From Rhytidiadelphus loreus (Eukaryota > Streptophyta > Bryopsida > Hypnales > Hylocomiaceae), in the NCBI GenBank assembly GCA_947034895.1, contig OX344763.1, forward strand, positions 36,207,025-36,271,024: a DNA stretch of 64,000 nt. Direction: 5' to 3'. Of the stretch, positions 12,425 through 23,600 are shown in pieces. A program made the translations under genes and the position numbers. The notes below the pieces were generated by a model. It was given only the letters and a program-made list of their open reading frames with translations. It did not search any database and had not been told where the DNA came from. Every line of letters begins with the position of its first letter. Position 1 is the stretch's first letter.

Positions 12425-12862
12425 ATGGAGTCACAAGATGTTGAGTCTGAACCTGAGGCGGAATTAGAGCTTTCCTTATCACAGTTGCCTCATCAGCCAT
12501 TTCAGCCGGCGATTTCTATACCATTGCCTACCTCTATCATAGATGAGGCCGGACCTTCTCGTCCGTTGAAGAAACCTTGGGTGGACCGTCGTTGGCATGA
12601 GAATCTTGATAGGAATGCCCGTGCTTTAGTGATTCTACTTCAAGTAGGATGTGTTGAGCCTGGTACACATGATGTAACATTCGAAGCAAGCTACGAGGGC
12701 CTGAACGAAGACCAGTATTTTTTTATGATGAGGCCAGACATAGAAGGTATTGGCCATCAACGTTGTTTGAAAGGACCAGTGAATCCTTTAACCAAAGCTG
12801 AACGTGCAGATTACGTGGCCAACATTGTCAGGCGCATCCTCAAGTTCTTGCAGATGGAATAA
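12425..12862 (+). CDS. Conserved 145-aa protein of the LTR-like element, function unknown
   Basis: ATG to TAA without interruption, 145 residues. The N-terminal third is acidic then proline-rich (SLSQLPHQPFQP, GPSRPLKKPW). The C-terminal part is compact and conserved: VILLQ, then EGLNEDQYFFM, GHQR, NPLTKAE and RRILKFLQME. I recognise no known domain, signal peptide or membrane segment. A decayed relative at 57947-58381 has the same length without net indels. Over the last 77 codons the two share about 46 residues, and some 29 of those use different synonymous codons. This means the family evolved under selection for the protein. It may be an accessory or gag-like factor; that is speculation. 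Confidence 0.6.
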   Translation: MESQDVESEPEAELELSLSQLPHQPFQPAISIPLPTSIIDEAGPSRPLKKPWVDRRWHENLDRNARALVILLQVGCVEPGTHDVTFEASYEGLNEDQYFFMMRPDIEGIGHQRCLKGPVNPLTKAERADYVANIVRRILKFLQME

Positions 12863-13166
12863 CGCTCTTCATCGACTTCAGTTTTTACCTCCATTGGATG
12901 TTGGTTGGAGTTTAGTATGTAATATATGTTTTGGTGGTTCATTTGTGTGTTAAAAAAAAAAAAAATGGGAGTTTAGATGAAGTTTACCACTTTATTTTGA
13001 CCTTAGAGGTTGATTGGTTTTAGAAATTGAATAGGGACTTACCTTTAGGTATTTTTCTTGAACCAATGAATGTTGGGAGGCCCATGTGAGGTGTACATGA
13101 GCTGACCTCACTTACCTTAGGGGTCTAGAAGGTAGGTAGGGATTTTCTTGCTTCCTCTAATTCGGG

Positions 13167-13228
13167 TTGGTGTGTGGAAGTGGCTTGGTGTGTGGAAGTG
13201 GCTTGGTGTGTGGAAGTGGCTTGGTGTG
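13167..13228 (+). repeat. 18-bp tandem repeat inside LTR-like element
   Basis: TTGGTGTGTGGAAGTGGC occurs three times head to tail, followed by a partial fourth. A minus-strand open frame across it is an effect of the repeat, not a gene. Confidence 0.85.
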
Positions 13229-13559
13229 TGTTTTTGATGTGTGTGTGAGAATGGAGGGAGAAGCCGAATGTTTGATCGGCGATTACGGTGGTTGTACAAA
13301 ACTTTTTGAAATGAAAATTTGAGGGTTTGTTCTTCTTGAGATTGTGCTTCTAAAGAGACATGTCTTGCTTGATTTGGAGTTGTGAGTAAAAAGTTATGAG
13401 CATGAGAGTGGAGGAGGATCTTTTGCCACCCAACGAAGAGGAGCAGAGATTCAAGCGGTTGCCAAAGCTTGTGTTTTTTTTGCTACATCTTTGAAACTTT
13501 CAAGTATTATAAAAATGTTTTATAGCTTTTCATATACTCATAACTTAAAGCTTTAGAAG

Positions 13560-13925
13560 TAGTGAAGAGAAAGTTATGACTTCTTGAAATAGGAGAGGTC
13601 TGTTGCCTTTCAAAAGAGAAGGCCAAGACTTTGCATGTTCGTAACTTATGGATAGAAGATTAGAATAGTTTGAAATTTAAGGAGAAGTTAATTTGTAAAG
13701 CTAGCTTTTCAAGAAGCTATTATATTTGTATTTTGAAGAAGAATTGAAGAAGATATAGAATTTAGAAGTAGAAGAGGTCTTCTGCCTTTCAAAGGAGAAG
13801 GCCGAGACTTTACTTGTCCATAACTTTTGGACAGTATCTTAGTTTGATTTGAAATTTTGAGGGGTGTTAGATTATTTCATTAGCTTTTCAAATTGCTATT
13901 GCACTTAGCATTTGGAGCTTGGAAA
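13560..13925 (+). repeat. Two ~200-bp internal modules of the LTR-like element
   Basis: Two diverged units each run through TCTGCCTTTCAAA.GAGAAGGC, a cataactt phrase and AGCTTTTCAA.. .GCTATT. The copy at 57.7-62.7 kb has at least three such units (58855-59390). The family therefore varies in module number. Sequence between the units is simple AG/AT-rich DNA. Confidence 0.6.
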
Positions 13926-14585
13926 CGTTTTTGGCAGTAGATCAAAGAACACAGCCAAATTAGAATTTCGTTTCATGTTTCTTTTACATCTTTTGAAGAC
14001 TTCAAGGTTTGAAGATTTGAAGACATGAAAATATGAAGACATGAAGATTCGTGTGTTGTGGCTTGTGGCTTATTATTCCTAGCCGGATTTGGAGGCTCGT
14101 TGTTATTTCTTTGTTATTCCTATCCGGATTTGGAGGGTAGTTGTTTTCATTTCTGCATTGTAAGCTTTGTTGCGGGCTTTGTAGTCATTTCATTATGACA
14201 ATACTAGCCCCGTTTTATGTTTGTGGCGACGAAGTGGGATTGATCACCCACATGGTCGATCTTCTATGTTGTTCCTACTTGTAAAAGGCGATACCTGGTC
14301 ACCGTGGGTTTGAAGTTTAGAATCCAATCTTTCGGACGGCTCAACTCGTCGACTGGCCGTCCCATTTTACCCGTCTGAGGCCTTGTTTTTTATCACACGC
14401 CTTTACCTTTGGCCCCATAGAGCCACCACAGGGTAGATCAATGGAAGATTGAAGTGAAGATCAAGCGAAGATTGAAGAAAAGATTAATTGAAGATTCAAA
14501 TATCGTTACTTGTCTTCCATTTACACTCACAACCTACAGCCAGACACCCCGTGTGTTCCCAAAGTGCACTCCTCTCTACCCGACA

Positions 14586-16549
14586 CCGGCATCACCAATG
14601 GGTACATCTAACTTCCTCTTCGTGCTTCCAAATATTTCTTCTCCTTCCAAATGGGGTATGCGACTTCCAACACCTTCAGATCCGGGTAGTGTATTCAGCG
14701 CCTCTGCAATTTTCTTGGGATCTCCGCTGCGTCTTGCAGCTCTCAATTTCAACTCCCCCTTTGATGGACCAGAGCCAGATGCATGTCCCTTCAAGTAAGT
14801 GCGATAATTTGTCATCTGCATTCATGCACGGATACTATCGTCGCAAGTGACATCAAACAGATTGTTTCCTCGGTTTCCAGACATTTGAAGCCACTTGTTA
14901 TGCACTGTTTCCAACAAGTTTCATGAAGGCATGTCAGCCATCTCCTCCAAACTCAATCCCTAAAAATTCCCCCCATCCAAGAAAAACCACATTCAATGGA
15001 AAAGAATAGAAGCAATTACCACTGGAAATTGAAAACTACTAAGTTCATGTACGGCCGAATTTGCAATCCTAGGCCTTCATAAGTAATTAGAAAAAATTAA
15101 CAGTTATATACCATAAAACACAGAAGACCAATAAATTCTAACATTTATTTGGCTATGCAGAAACAAGCAAATAATAAAAGTATTGCAGTGAGCTTACCAT
15201 TTGCATGAAGCCTCCCCACTGCCTATAACGGAAATGCCAAAATGCAAGCCAATGGTTCAAGTGATGAAGTGCATCTTCTGTAGTAGCTCCAGAAGATAAC
15301 CACCATGACCGAATTGCTAGGTATTTGGTCTCCGCGTCCTCCATATTCTTTGAATCTTTGTATTGCTTACATAATGAGGTGTGTTGCTGTTGGAATGCTT
15401 CCTTGATATACTTCTGTGTGTGTTTTTGAAGTGAAGAACTCTAATGCAACAAACAAGTTCACTCCCGATTTTCCATTTTCTGATTGGCAGAGCCACTACC
15501 ATAGATGATACGAACCGCATTCCAATTGGCCATAGCACTATCGGCCATAAACCCCTTGAAGTTTGGGTTTTCTATTCCGTATCGTGACATGACAATATTC
15601 AAACATTTCTAAAAAAGCACTTGAATCTGGATATCTTCTGATTGCATATCACATGTGGAAATGGTCATCACCTTTTTGTACTCGGGGTCATACACGTGGC
15701 AAGCCATTGTGGTTCAGTCCTTCACACGCTTCACGTGGTCAAACATCATCCACGCATTCTGTAGATTCCCTCTTGGTTGCATGCGCTTCACCAGATCCAC
15801 TCCATTGTCGGGTCCTTCTGTAAGCATCTTGAAAATGTACACCTTCTCCTTCCCTTGTCCAGGGAAAACGCTGTCGTGAATGAATTCGAACTTCGCCTCT
15901 TTTTTCATGGTCATAATGTTGTCGATGACGCCTCCACAGTTGTTTGAGCGTAATGAAGATATCACGTTGCGGATGTTCGGACTGCTTAAGTACTCAAAGC
16001 GGTCCATGACCTCTTCTAGTTTTTGTCCTTTCAACATCTTCTTCTCTCTCTCCTCATTGTGAAACAAATAGGTTGTTAGGAAATCTTTGCTAGCAGAGAG
16101 AGCAATTGCGGAGTTGGTGGCCAGAGGTGTTTTGGCTACCTGCTCCGCAATGAGTCCACAAATCTTCTTTGCAGAGTCTCTGTACATGCCTTTTGCTACT
16201 GGATGACAATGATCTCCGATATGAATAGCAGCCCTATTCATTTTTGGATTATCACTACAACAATAGTAAATTCTAGCACTACATGTACTCGGACACGTAG
16301 GTGTAACTTTGCAAAGTTTACAAACTAGCGTGCAATCTTTGGGAGCAGTATCCCCTACTGCAAAAGGAAAGGTAGTACACCCGGTCCACTCTATTTCATT
16401 GCGTTTTTTCGTCCTGCTCAAGTAATCGCACATTGGATTCAGACAAGCAAGATGACCAACGCAGTATGACTTACGAAACTTTAAGTTATCACAGTTGTGG
16501 ATATTCGTGGTCAGAAGTTTGCACCAAGGATGCCCATCATAGCGCTTGT
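14586..16549 (-). pseudogene. Transposase middle segment: zinc region, DDE core, intron
   Basis: Exon 16549-15198 reads on from the N-terminal segment with HPWCKLL, IHNCDNLKFRKSYC, GHLACLNPMCDY (a Cys/His-rich GCM/WRKY-like zinc region). It then has FPGQGKEKVYIFKM, MMFDHVKRVKD and FKGFMADSAMANWNAVR (likely two catalytic Asp), and AIRSWWLSSGA. A GT-AG intron occupies 15197-14960. The next exon carries VHNKWLQMSGN, MQMTNYRTYLKG and IFGSTKRKLDVP. Premature stops include TGA at 15714 (Trp in relatives), a TAG near 15612 and TGA near 14822. The upper border touches the CACTA element, with TGT duplication at 16547-16549. Confidence 0.72.
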
Positions 16550-16870
16550 CACTAGTAGAAAATGATGTCCAGATCAACAAAAAATCATCAATTTTTTGTT
16601 AATGTGGGCACTGTATCGACCATTTTCACAATTTTTTGTTGATTTGGCACAAGGTAACAAAATGGTTAAATTTTTTTGTTAATTTTGGTAGTACAACGTC
16701 CAAATCAACAAAACTATAAACACTTTTTTGTTCATTTTCACAATTTTTTGTTGAATTGGCACAAGGTAACAAAATGGTTAAATTTTTTTGTTACTTTTGG
16801 TAGGTCAACGACCAAATCAACAAAACAATCAACAATTTAACACTTTTTTACTCACAATTCTGTGTTTTTT

Positions 16871-17230
16871 GAACTCAGCAGACTTTGGTGACCTTTTTGA
16901 CATAGTAAAACACTTTTTTTGAAAAAACTTTGAACTAAGAAAGGGTAGACAATAAAGTTAAATTTCACCTCCAAAAATCCGTTTGACATTTGAAGTCTCC
17001 AATCAAAAGTTATAGACAAAATTCAGAACGGGTGTTTAAAAATGTCAACAAAAAGGTCCATTTCAACCCCGCTCTGAATTTTATTTATAACTTTTAATTG
17101 GAGACTTCAAATGTCAAATGGATTTTTGGAGGTGAAAATTAGCTTGATTATCTAACTTTTCTTAGTTCAAAGTTTCTTGAAAAAAAGTATTTTACTATGC
17201 CCAAATGGTCACCAAAGTCTGTTGTTCTTA
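16871..17230. repeat. Palindrome 1 in CACTA element
   Basis: The left arm runs from CAGACTTTGGTGACC through TTTCACCTCCAAAAATCCG. The right arm is its complement, from GGATTTTTGGAGGTGAAA to GGTCACCAAAGTCTG. The centre is near 17045. The arms are long enough for a transcript to form a long hairpin. Confidence 0.85.
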
Positions 17231-17323
17231 CAAAATACACAAAATTATTAATTCAAGAACTACATGTCTATTGTAGAGTTTGAATTACATTTATATTGTT
17301 TTTGCATTTTTTTTTCTTTTTTG

Positions 17324-17686
17324 GTAAGAACAGCAGGTTTTGGTGACCGTTTTGGCATAGTAAAATATTTTTTTTCAAAAAACTTTGAACTAAGAAAAGT
17401 TATACAATCAAGCTAACTTTCACCTCCAAAAATCCGTTTAACATTTAAAGTCTCCAATAAAAAGTTATGGACAAAATTCAGAGCGGGGTTGAAATGAAAT
17501 TTTTCGTTGACTTTTTTAAACACCCGCTCTGAATTTTGTTTATAACTTTTGATTGGAGACTTCAAATGTCAAACGGATTTTTGGAGGTGAAATTAAGCGT
17601 GATAATCGAACTTTTCTTAGTTCAAAGTTTCTTCAAATAAAGTGTTTTACTATGCCAAAAAGGTCACCAAAGTCTGCTGTTCTTAC
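17324..17686. repeat. Palindrome 2 in CACTA element
   Basis: This is a second copy of the same inverted unit, from GTAAGAACAGCAGG to CTGCTGTTCTTAC, with the centre near 17500. It is clearly related to palindrome 1, so the element contains a tandem pair of hairpins. Confidence 0.85.
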
Positions 17687-17745
17687 AAAAAAAATGGAAA
17701 ACAATTTAAATGTAATTCTAATTTTCATTAGAACATGTAGAATTC

Positions 17746-17944
17746 GGGGTGGCTCAATGGTTAGAGTCTTGGACCCCAACCGTGAGGTCCAAGGTTCGAA
17801 CCTCCACGGTGGTGGCCGCCTACGTGGCATTGGTGTGCCACATAGCGGGCTGCCACGTGGTGCGACGGGGCTCTGCCACGTGGCATTTAAAAAAAATTAA
17901 TTTTAAATTTTTTTTAAAAAAATTAAAAAAAAAAAAAAAAAAAA
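17746..17944 (+). mobile_element. tRNA-derived SINE
   Basis: The 5' part looks like a tRNA: A box TGGCTCAATGG (17750-17760) and B box GGTTCGAACCT (17793-17803), the RNA polymerase III promoter. A GC-rich body follows with two GCCACGTGG palindromes, then an A-rich tail of more than 40 bases. It is far more GC-rich than its surroundings and sits inside a CACTA element. It is not a functional tRNA: the anticodon arm is over-extended. No clear target duplication was found. Confidence 0.72.
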
Positions 17945-18102
17945 TTATTGACCAAATTAACAAAAATAGTAACAAAAAAATCAACACTTTCTTGTTTCAT
18001 AGTGTCCAAGTCAACACGTCCAAATCAATAGAAAATGAACTAACAAAATCAACACTTTCTTGTCTATTTTTTGTTGATTTGGACGCAGATTTTCTACTAG
18101 TG

Positions 18103-18925
18103 TGTCCATCCCTTCTAAGTTCTTGGCTGCAGAGGAAGAAGAACATGACCGGCATGGAGGCAACTCGAAGATGACATCACCATTGAAAATTGGTGGAAGG
18201 AATTGTACATGATAGTGTTCCATAGCATTTAGGTCCATCATGGACAGTTCATTTCGAGATCGATGCATCGTGGCTAGTCTCTTCAAACACTCCATAATGC
18301 TTACTCTATCGGTAGGAAATGGATGCAACGAAGGACGTGAAAATAAAGACGGCGATTGACTTTGTGAAGGGGTACTACAGATTGACTTCATAAGAGTCAT
18401 TTCTACCAAGGAAGTGTGGATAGAGCTTGTTTTCTTGTGAAGAATGAAGTCAGGAGACTCTCCTTCTGATTCACTAGATATTTCTATGATTGGATCTAAT
18501 TTCTCAAGTTTCACCTTCTTCAGTACTACGTGTTTTGGAAAGACCGGTTCAACTTCACGAGGTGGACTAGGTGAAACGGCGTGTGCGACATAAGGCATGT
18601 CTACTGTTGAATTATCGGATTGGCGGCTAAGAATCTCAGTAGAGGCAACTACAATAGAAAGAGGAAGCCCGTATGCTCTATAATTTCCAGGAGCAAGGTC
18701 CCAGCACTGCGTTCCATCTTCCACACTCCTTAAAACAGGAACAGATTGTTGTAATTGACTTGATTCAAACATCTTTTTTTCTTCTTCAACATAGATGGAG
18801 TCTTCTACAAATCTGAAACGGACATGGAGAAGGTGTGATAGAACTCTAGCACGTCCTCTATCATCTAATGGAAACACAATAGGGACCTCATGTCCATCTA
18901 CTCGAATGCAAGCCATCATGTGCAC
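18103..18925 (-). pseudogene. Transposase N-terminal segment
   Basis: The frame opens at ATG 18925 and runs to the CACTA border at 18103. It begins VDGHEVPIVFPLDDRGRARV, has a serine/acidic region (EISSESEGESPDF) and leads into the zinc region after the CACTA. The last residues before the border (SSSSAAKNLEGM) continue directly into the sequence beyond the CACTA. A few codons upstream of the ATG are also open in frame, so the start is provisional. The gene points away from the ParB-methyltransferase gene. Confidence 0.62.
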
Positions 18926-20643
18926 ACGTAGAGGAACTTCTAGGAAAAACGTCAGTGCATTCTACGTGGGAGATGAGGTACAACAAAACTTCTGGAGTAT
19001 GTACTTCAACCCCCTTCTTTTTATAGTTGCTATTCTAATTTGTTCATGAAGAAGCTTTTTATTGAGCCGCTTTATCAGAGCCACTTTTGATTCTATCATG
19101 TAATGCTATAAAGGAAATATCTTTGTCATTCCTTTCACGTTAATTAAGCTCTTTCATTAACAACTATATAGGATAATATCGAAACAGAAATAGGTGGCTA
19201 GTCAAGGACAACACTACACCCAAGCTACTCTATATCACCCTCAAAAGTATACAAGCTTCTTACCAAAACTGTAAGTCTACATACGTCAAGGAACACTTAA
19301 AGAATACAATATATTTTGAAGAGGATTACAAATACATCCCAAGTGTAATAATAATTATTAAATTAGAATTGTAATTCACTTGAATTACATTAGAGGTGTA
19401 CCATTACAATGTATCCATACATTGTGGTAAATTTTTTATCCTAAACAACTGTAATCAGCCCTTGTCAGGGTTGTACACTTCGACACCGCTACACCGCGAC
19501 AGACAGATGTTGCACGACATCTAGTAGAGCCCGCGTGACGTCAAGTTGACCAAACGTCAAGTTGACCAAACGTCAAGTTGACTTTAAAAAAAATCCTCCT
19601 TTGTTTACGATTTTGACATATTCAAGTCTTATTTTTATAAAGTGTCTCAATTTAATAAATACACATAACATTTTAAATTCAGGTTCATAATTATAGTGAG
19701 ATTTCAAAGTTTTTTTGGCTGTGAAAATGGCCCTACTCGACAACATGTCTAGTAAACTCGACACTTCGTGACACGCGACATGCGACGTCAGACGTCATAC
19801 ACGACGCCAAAACTCAAAAATGTGTCAGACAAGACAACCCTGGCCCTTGTCCATAATGAAGAAGGTGTAACTTTTGGAAGTTCTTAATATCCCATGTCAT
19901 AGATGATACGATTTTGTCAGAAAACTGCCATACAACTATCAAATCTTATTGAGATTTCGTTGGACTGTGCACCTACAGATTTATGATACAGTCGGGTTTC
20001 TTTATGGGTGCAATTCATGAGGTCGCCAACATAATGAATCTCTTGCTTTTAAATATTTTGATTTTTCCTCGTGTGAAATCTACCTCAAGACTTCGGGATT
20101 CTGTTGGACCACTTCAATGCTATATTGAATAAGCAAGTGAAAGTGGGCTACAGTTCACTAGTACTCGAAAATTGCAGCGATATTGACGGTGATGTACACA
20201 TGTCCTTATATTTCTTTATGAGCCTTTGAAAGGATCCAATGATCTGACATTATTCTTGGACGTACTTTGCGTGGGCTTAATCTCATCAACTATGACAGCC
20301 AATATAATTTGGTGGCGATTCCATATCTTCAATTTTAGAAGAGCAACAATTATCTGTACAGCACTCGTCAATTACCTGACACGCGATTGTCATCCCACCT
20401 AACATACACTTCATTTTTAAGAACTACAAAATAGGAAGATAGTGTGCCATATAGTATCCATTTCTCTAGGTTCAGTTCTTGCAACCACTTGTAGTTGATA
20501 TGTTTTGAGTCCATGTAGTCACCTTTTACCACATGCATGTAGAGGCCCAGCTACCTCATATCTTTAGTCCCAAGCACCGGAAGAAGTGGAAGAGGCATAG
20601 TTCTTTTTATTTCTCATCTACAAAGGCATTGAAGAGATCTAGG
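18926..20643. other. Divergent intergenic region between transposase and methyltransferase genes
   Basis: About 1.7 kb separates two gene starts that face away from each other. It holds a 377-bp hAT MITE (19466-19842) and otherwise AT-rich DNA. If the two genes belong to one transposon this should contain a two-way promoter, but I see no convincing core elements. Confidence 0.5.
19466..19842. mobile_element. hAT-type MITE
   Basis: Ends CAGGGTTGT and ACAACCCTG form the terminal inverted repeat. They are flanked by a perfect 8-bp duplication GCCCTTGT (19458-19465 and 19843-19850), the hAT hallmark. Inside, ACGTCAAGTTGACCAA is repeated nearly three times near 19545-19585. No coding sequence is present. 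Confidence 0.92.
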
Positions 20644-23600
20644 ATGACGAGAGGTAAGAAAGTAGTTTCAAGGACAGCGCAAAGTACGGGAGGAGATTCT
20701 CGAAAAGCTCTTACATTTGGATTTGGACATGTTGGCGGCCATGAAGATGTGCAAGTTAAAAATGTTGATGCGGTTCAAGAAATGTCCAAGGAGGCCAATA
20801 GTGAACAACAAGATGCAAGAGAAGTCGAAGTAGTTAACGTAAGACTCCTTTGCCCCCATACTATTATTTAGAACTATCCTTTCTTGATATTCATCTAATG
20901 ACTTCAAAATTTTAGACAATACGCTTATGGTTTAGAATTTATTCATCCCACATCTCCTACTTCTCCAGAACTTCTCAATAGACCTTATTTGTGGACAAAG
21001 GTTGGGGGATTTCACATAGAGCTCGTTCTATAAGATAATACAATTGTAGACATATATTATTTTGAAACAAAGATTTTCTATTGCCTTCACTTATGTATAG
21101 AAGGTGCTCATTGTAAGAGGTGAGCCATATTAGAACCCTATGCTCTTCATTTTTAAGTCATAAAAATTCTGGAGCTACTTTAGGAAAGCTTTATTAATTC
21201 ATAAAATCAATTACGCTATATGTCAATTACACATGTTTTGGGAACCAAAAATACATCTTTGCACAAAATTATGTCCCAAGTGCCGGTTTAGGGTTCCCAA
21301 GATGGACATAATGACGACTGATGCTGGTGCCGATGCTTGCGTCGATGCTGGCACCGAGGTTGTTGCCGACGTTGGCAATGCTGGCGCCGATTTAAGTCGC
21401 GTAGGTTAGGGAATCTGGAGGGTAAGAAGCTGGTGGGCATCCCAGAAGGAATGTGAGGTGGTGGGCATGCTTGGTGACTGGGATAAATTAACTGCTTGAA
21501 TCGACATCCTTTGTTGAACCTCCATCAATGCGTTTATAATCTGGCGTCAAACTTGGGAATTTTAGAATTTTCAAATTAAAGTGATTCATGCATGCCACAT
21601 GTGGCGGTTAACTAGTGCAAGTTTCCACTGAAGACTAGAACAAGTCTTTCCCCGCATGTATACAAGAACCACGCAAGCCCGAATAATGATTTTGAAGCAA
21701 CCTTCGATTGTGAAGCTGACTTTCATACTCTATTCTCGTACTTGCAATAGGGAAGGATGACAAGAAACACGTGGAGCCGCTCGGGACAAGCCGAATCTCC
21801 TTTGCTTGCAGCTCGCGGAAGGCAGACCCCAAGTCGGGTGAATGCACAGGTATGCACAGCAGCTTCCGATCCCACCTCTCAACCTCTCATCTTTTGATGT
21901 CGATCTCCACGGTTGGTGACACAGTCTGAGTGTGTTTGTTTCACGGGAAGAATTGGTGATCCCGTTTTTGCATTTTGACTGCCTCCCTAGTTTCAAAGCC
22001 TCCATTGCTGACCGTAGACCGCCGAACCGCTTCCCCCGCTTCAAGAGTTTGCGAGCTTGAAAGTATGCAGGTTGACCAGCTTCGAGGTCGGCAGCGTCTA
22101 GCCGAATCTCAGTCCCCCCAACAGAATCTCAGTCCCCAAAACATTCGGCACGAGAAGATCCGTCGAGCAGAATCTCAGTCCCCCAAATCATTCGGCACAA
22201 GGAGATCCCCGAGCTGAATCTCAGTCCCCCGAATCATTCGGCACGAGGAGAGCCCTCGAGAAGAATAGCAGTCCCCCGTAGTCCCTATCTGATCGGGTCG
22301 AGACTGAAAACCCATTTCCGGGGGTCGGACAGGCCCTCCCCAGGGTTTAGTCGGATCTGATTGATCCCATGAGAGGGTCAGTCGGACCTCAGGAAACAAG
22401 TATAGGGCAGATGAAGTTGCGCCATTTGCTGTCTGAAATTTACAATGGCCTCCTTCGAATACAGATACCTTTTGATCGACTTGTTTCCTTCAAATGCATG
22501 CGTCTCCTTCCGATCGATGCGGTAATCTCCTAGGCATCTAGGTGACTACGGTTCAGGATTGAGAATATGTTTGTGTGAATCTGCAGGTCATGTTTATTTT
22601 TGGTCATCAGTCGAGTTCTGGTAGCGTGTTAGTCGGGTTGTGGTTATGTGCTCGTCGGGTTGTAGTTGTGGGTTTGGTTACGGGTCACTTGGATTCGAGG
22701 TTTTCGCAGGCTGCTGGTGGTTTACAGAAAGTGACGTTGCTTGAAGGTTTGAGATCTCGAAGGAGGGCCTTATTTGTGACCATTATTTCTAGAATGAAGT
22801 TCATGTTTACCAAAATTGCGTGTCAGCGCTTTTTCTAGAATGGGGTTCTTGTTTATCGAAATTGGGGGGTACGGAGGCCTATCACTGGGGGTCATTCGGA
22901 TCCGAAAAATCCCAAACGTGGATCTGTCTGACCCCCAGAAATGGGTTCAAAGCTTATTGCTTCGGCCGTCTTGCTTCGACAGTAGATCATAATCGTCGTT
23001 CGTCCTCGTTTGTCGACGTGGGTTGTCATTCGTTGTCATTTGTCCAAGGTTGTTTTCATTCGTCTAAAATGACCATGATCCAATGACATTTTCGTTTTTC
23101 ATCCATCCAGGTTCTAATTTTCTTTTTCATTGGTGACACTTTGTCCAACTTTGTCCATTCAACCTTGTTTGTGAAGCCAAATTTATTTGAAATTGTATTT
23201 TAGTGTTCTAATACGAATTATAAGTGTTTAAAAACGTGATCACGGGATAATGAGGACCAATTTAAGGGGGTCCACCAAACTCATATCAAGGATCAGTCGG
23301 ATCCAACTAATCCATTTTGAGGATTAGCTTGACTCCTTAAAAGAGGTACCCAATTTTGACCATTAAAGTTTATGTAATAGCCTTTCATTGAAGGTAGTTA
23401 GTTTTGTGATTGGAAATCTGGACTAATAGCGTAGGTTATATCAAGTAATAATGAATGTGAAGAAGTACCAATAAATATTTCAATTCATTTTTTGAGTAGA
23501 ATCTTCTTTACTTACTTTAATTTTTAAAAATTGCAAATCTGATTCTATTCCAGCTTCATAGAAATTCAGATCATTTTCTACTCTTTATTTTTTTTGGAGA

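Larger units (their letters stand above)
12176..14585 (+). mobile_element. LTR-like element (copy 1) carrying a 145-residue ORF
   Basis: The 2410-bp element begins TGTCGTATAG and ends CTCTACCCGACA, giving inverted termini TGTCG/CGACA of LTR type. It is flanked by CTGG (12172-12175) and CCGG (14586-14589). Taking the site as a 4-bp CCGG duplication with one C-to-T change restores the host transposase frame. It shows a TATA box, one ORF, 18-bp tandem repeats, two related ~200-bp modules and a conserved tail (14060-14585) with GGGATTGATCACCCACATGG. Two related copies occur at 37495-38400 (minus) and up to 62671 (plus). There is no gag or pol. It is either a solo LTR with an ORF or a small non-autonomous retroelement. 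Confidence 0.7.
16550..18102. mobile_element. Non-autonomous CACTA with two palindromes and a SINE
   Basis: Ends are CACTAGTAGAAAATG and GATTTTCTACTAGTG, with the 3-bp duplication TGT at 16547-16549 and 18103-18105. Next to the ends are many copies of TTGTTGATTTGG/CCAAATCAACAA in both directions, typical subterminal binding repeats. The interior is two consecutive ~360-bp palindromes followed by an inserted SINE. No coding capacity is seen. The empty site rejoins the transposase in frame. The element at 42748-44071 is a close relative in layout. Confidence 0.93.
298..18925 (-). pseudogene. SWIM/GCM-type DDE transposase gene, broken by three nested insertions
   Basis: Five minus-strand segments form one gene when read from high to low coordinates: 18925-18103 (N-terminus), 16549-15198 (zinc region and DDE core), 14959-14586, 12175-11863, and 1006-298 (SWIM C-terminus). 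The gaps are a CACTA element, a 238-bp GT-AG intron (15197-14960), an LTR-like element and a gypsy element. Each insertion border fits one target-site copy (TGT, CCGG, CCGT) and rejoins codons in frame. The layout (zinc-binding N-terminal region, D residues in MFDHVKR and FMADSA, terminal SWIM motif CxC...CxH) is that of MULE-like transposases. The gene also has independent defects: TGA 15714, a TAG near 15612, TGA near 14822, and a frameshift near 930. It is therefore dead. MULE assignment is inference from family architecture. Confidence 0.72.

Noticed and set aside
13117..13299. Minus-strand His/Pro/Thr-rich frame
   Set aside because: Made by the 18-bp tandem repeat.
17746..17820. Functional tRNA gene
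   Set aside because: A and B boxes are present, but the anticodon arm does not have tRNA geometry and an A-tailed GC-rich body follows; it is a SINE.
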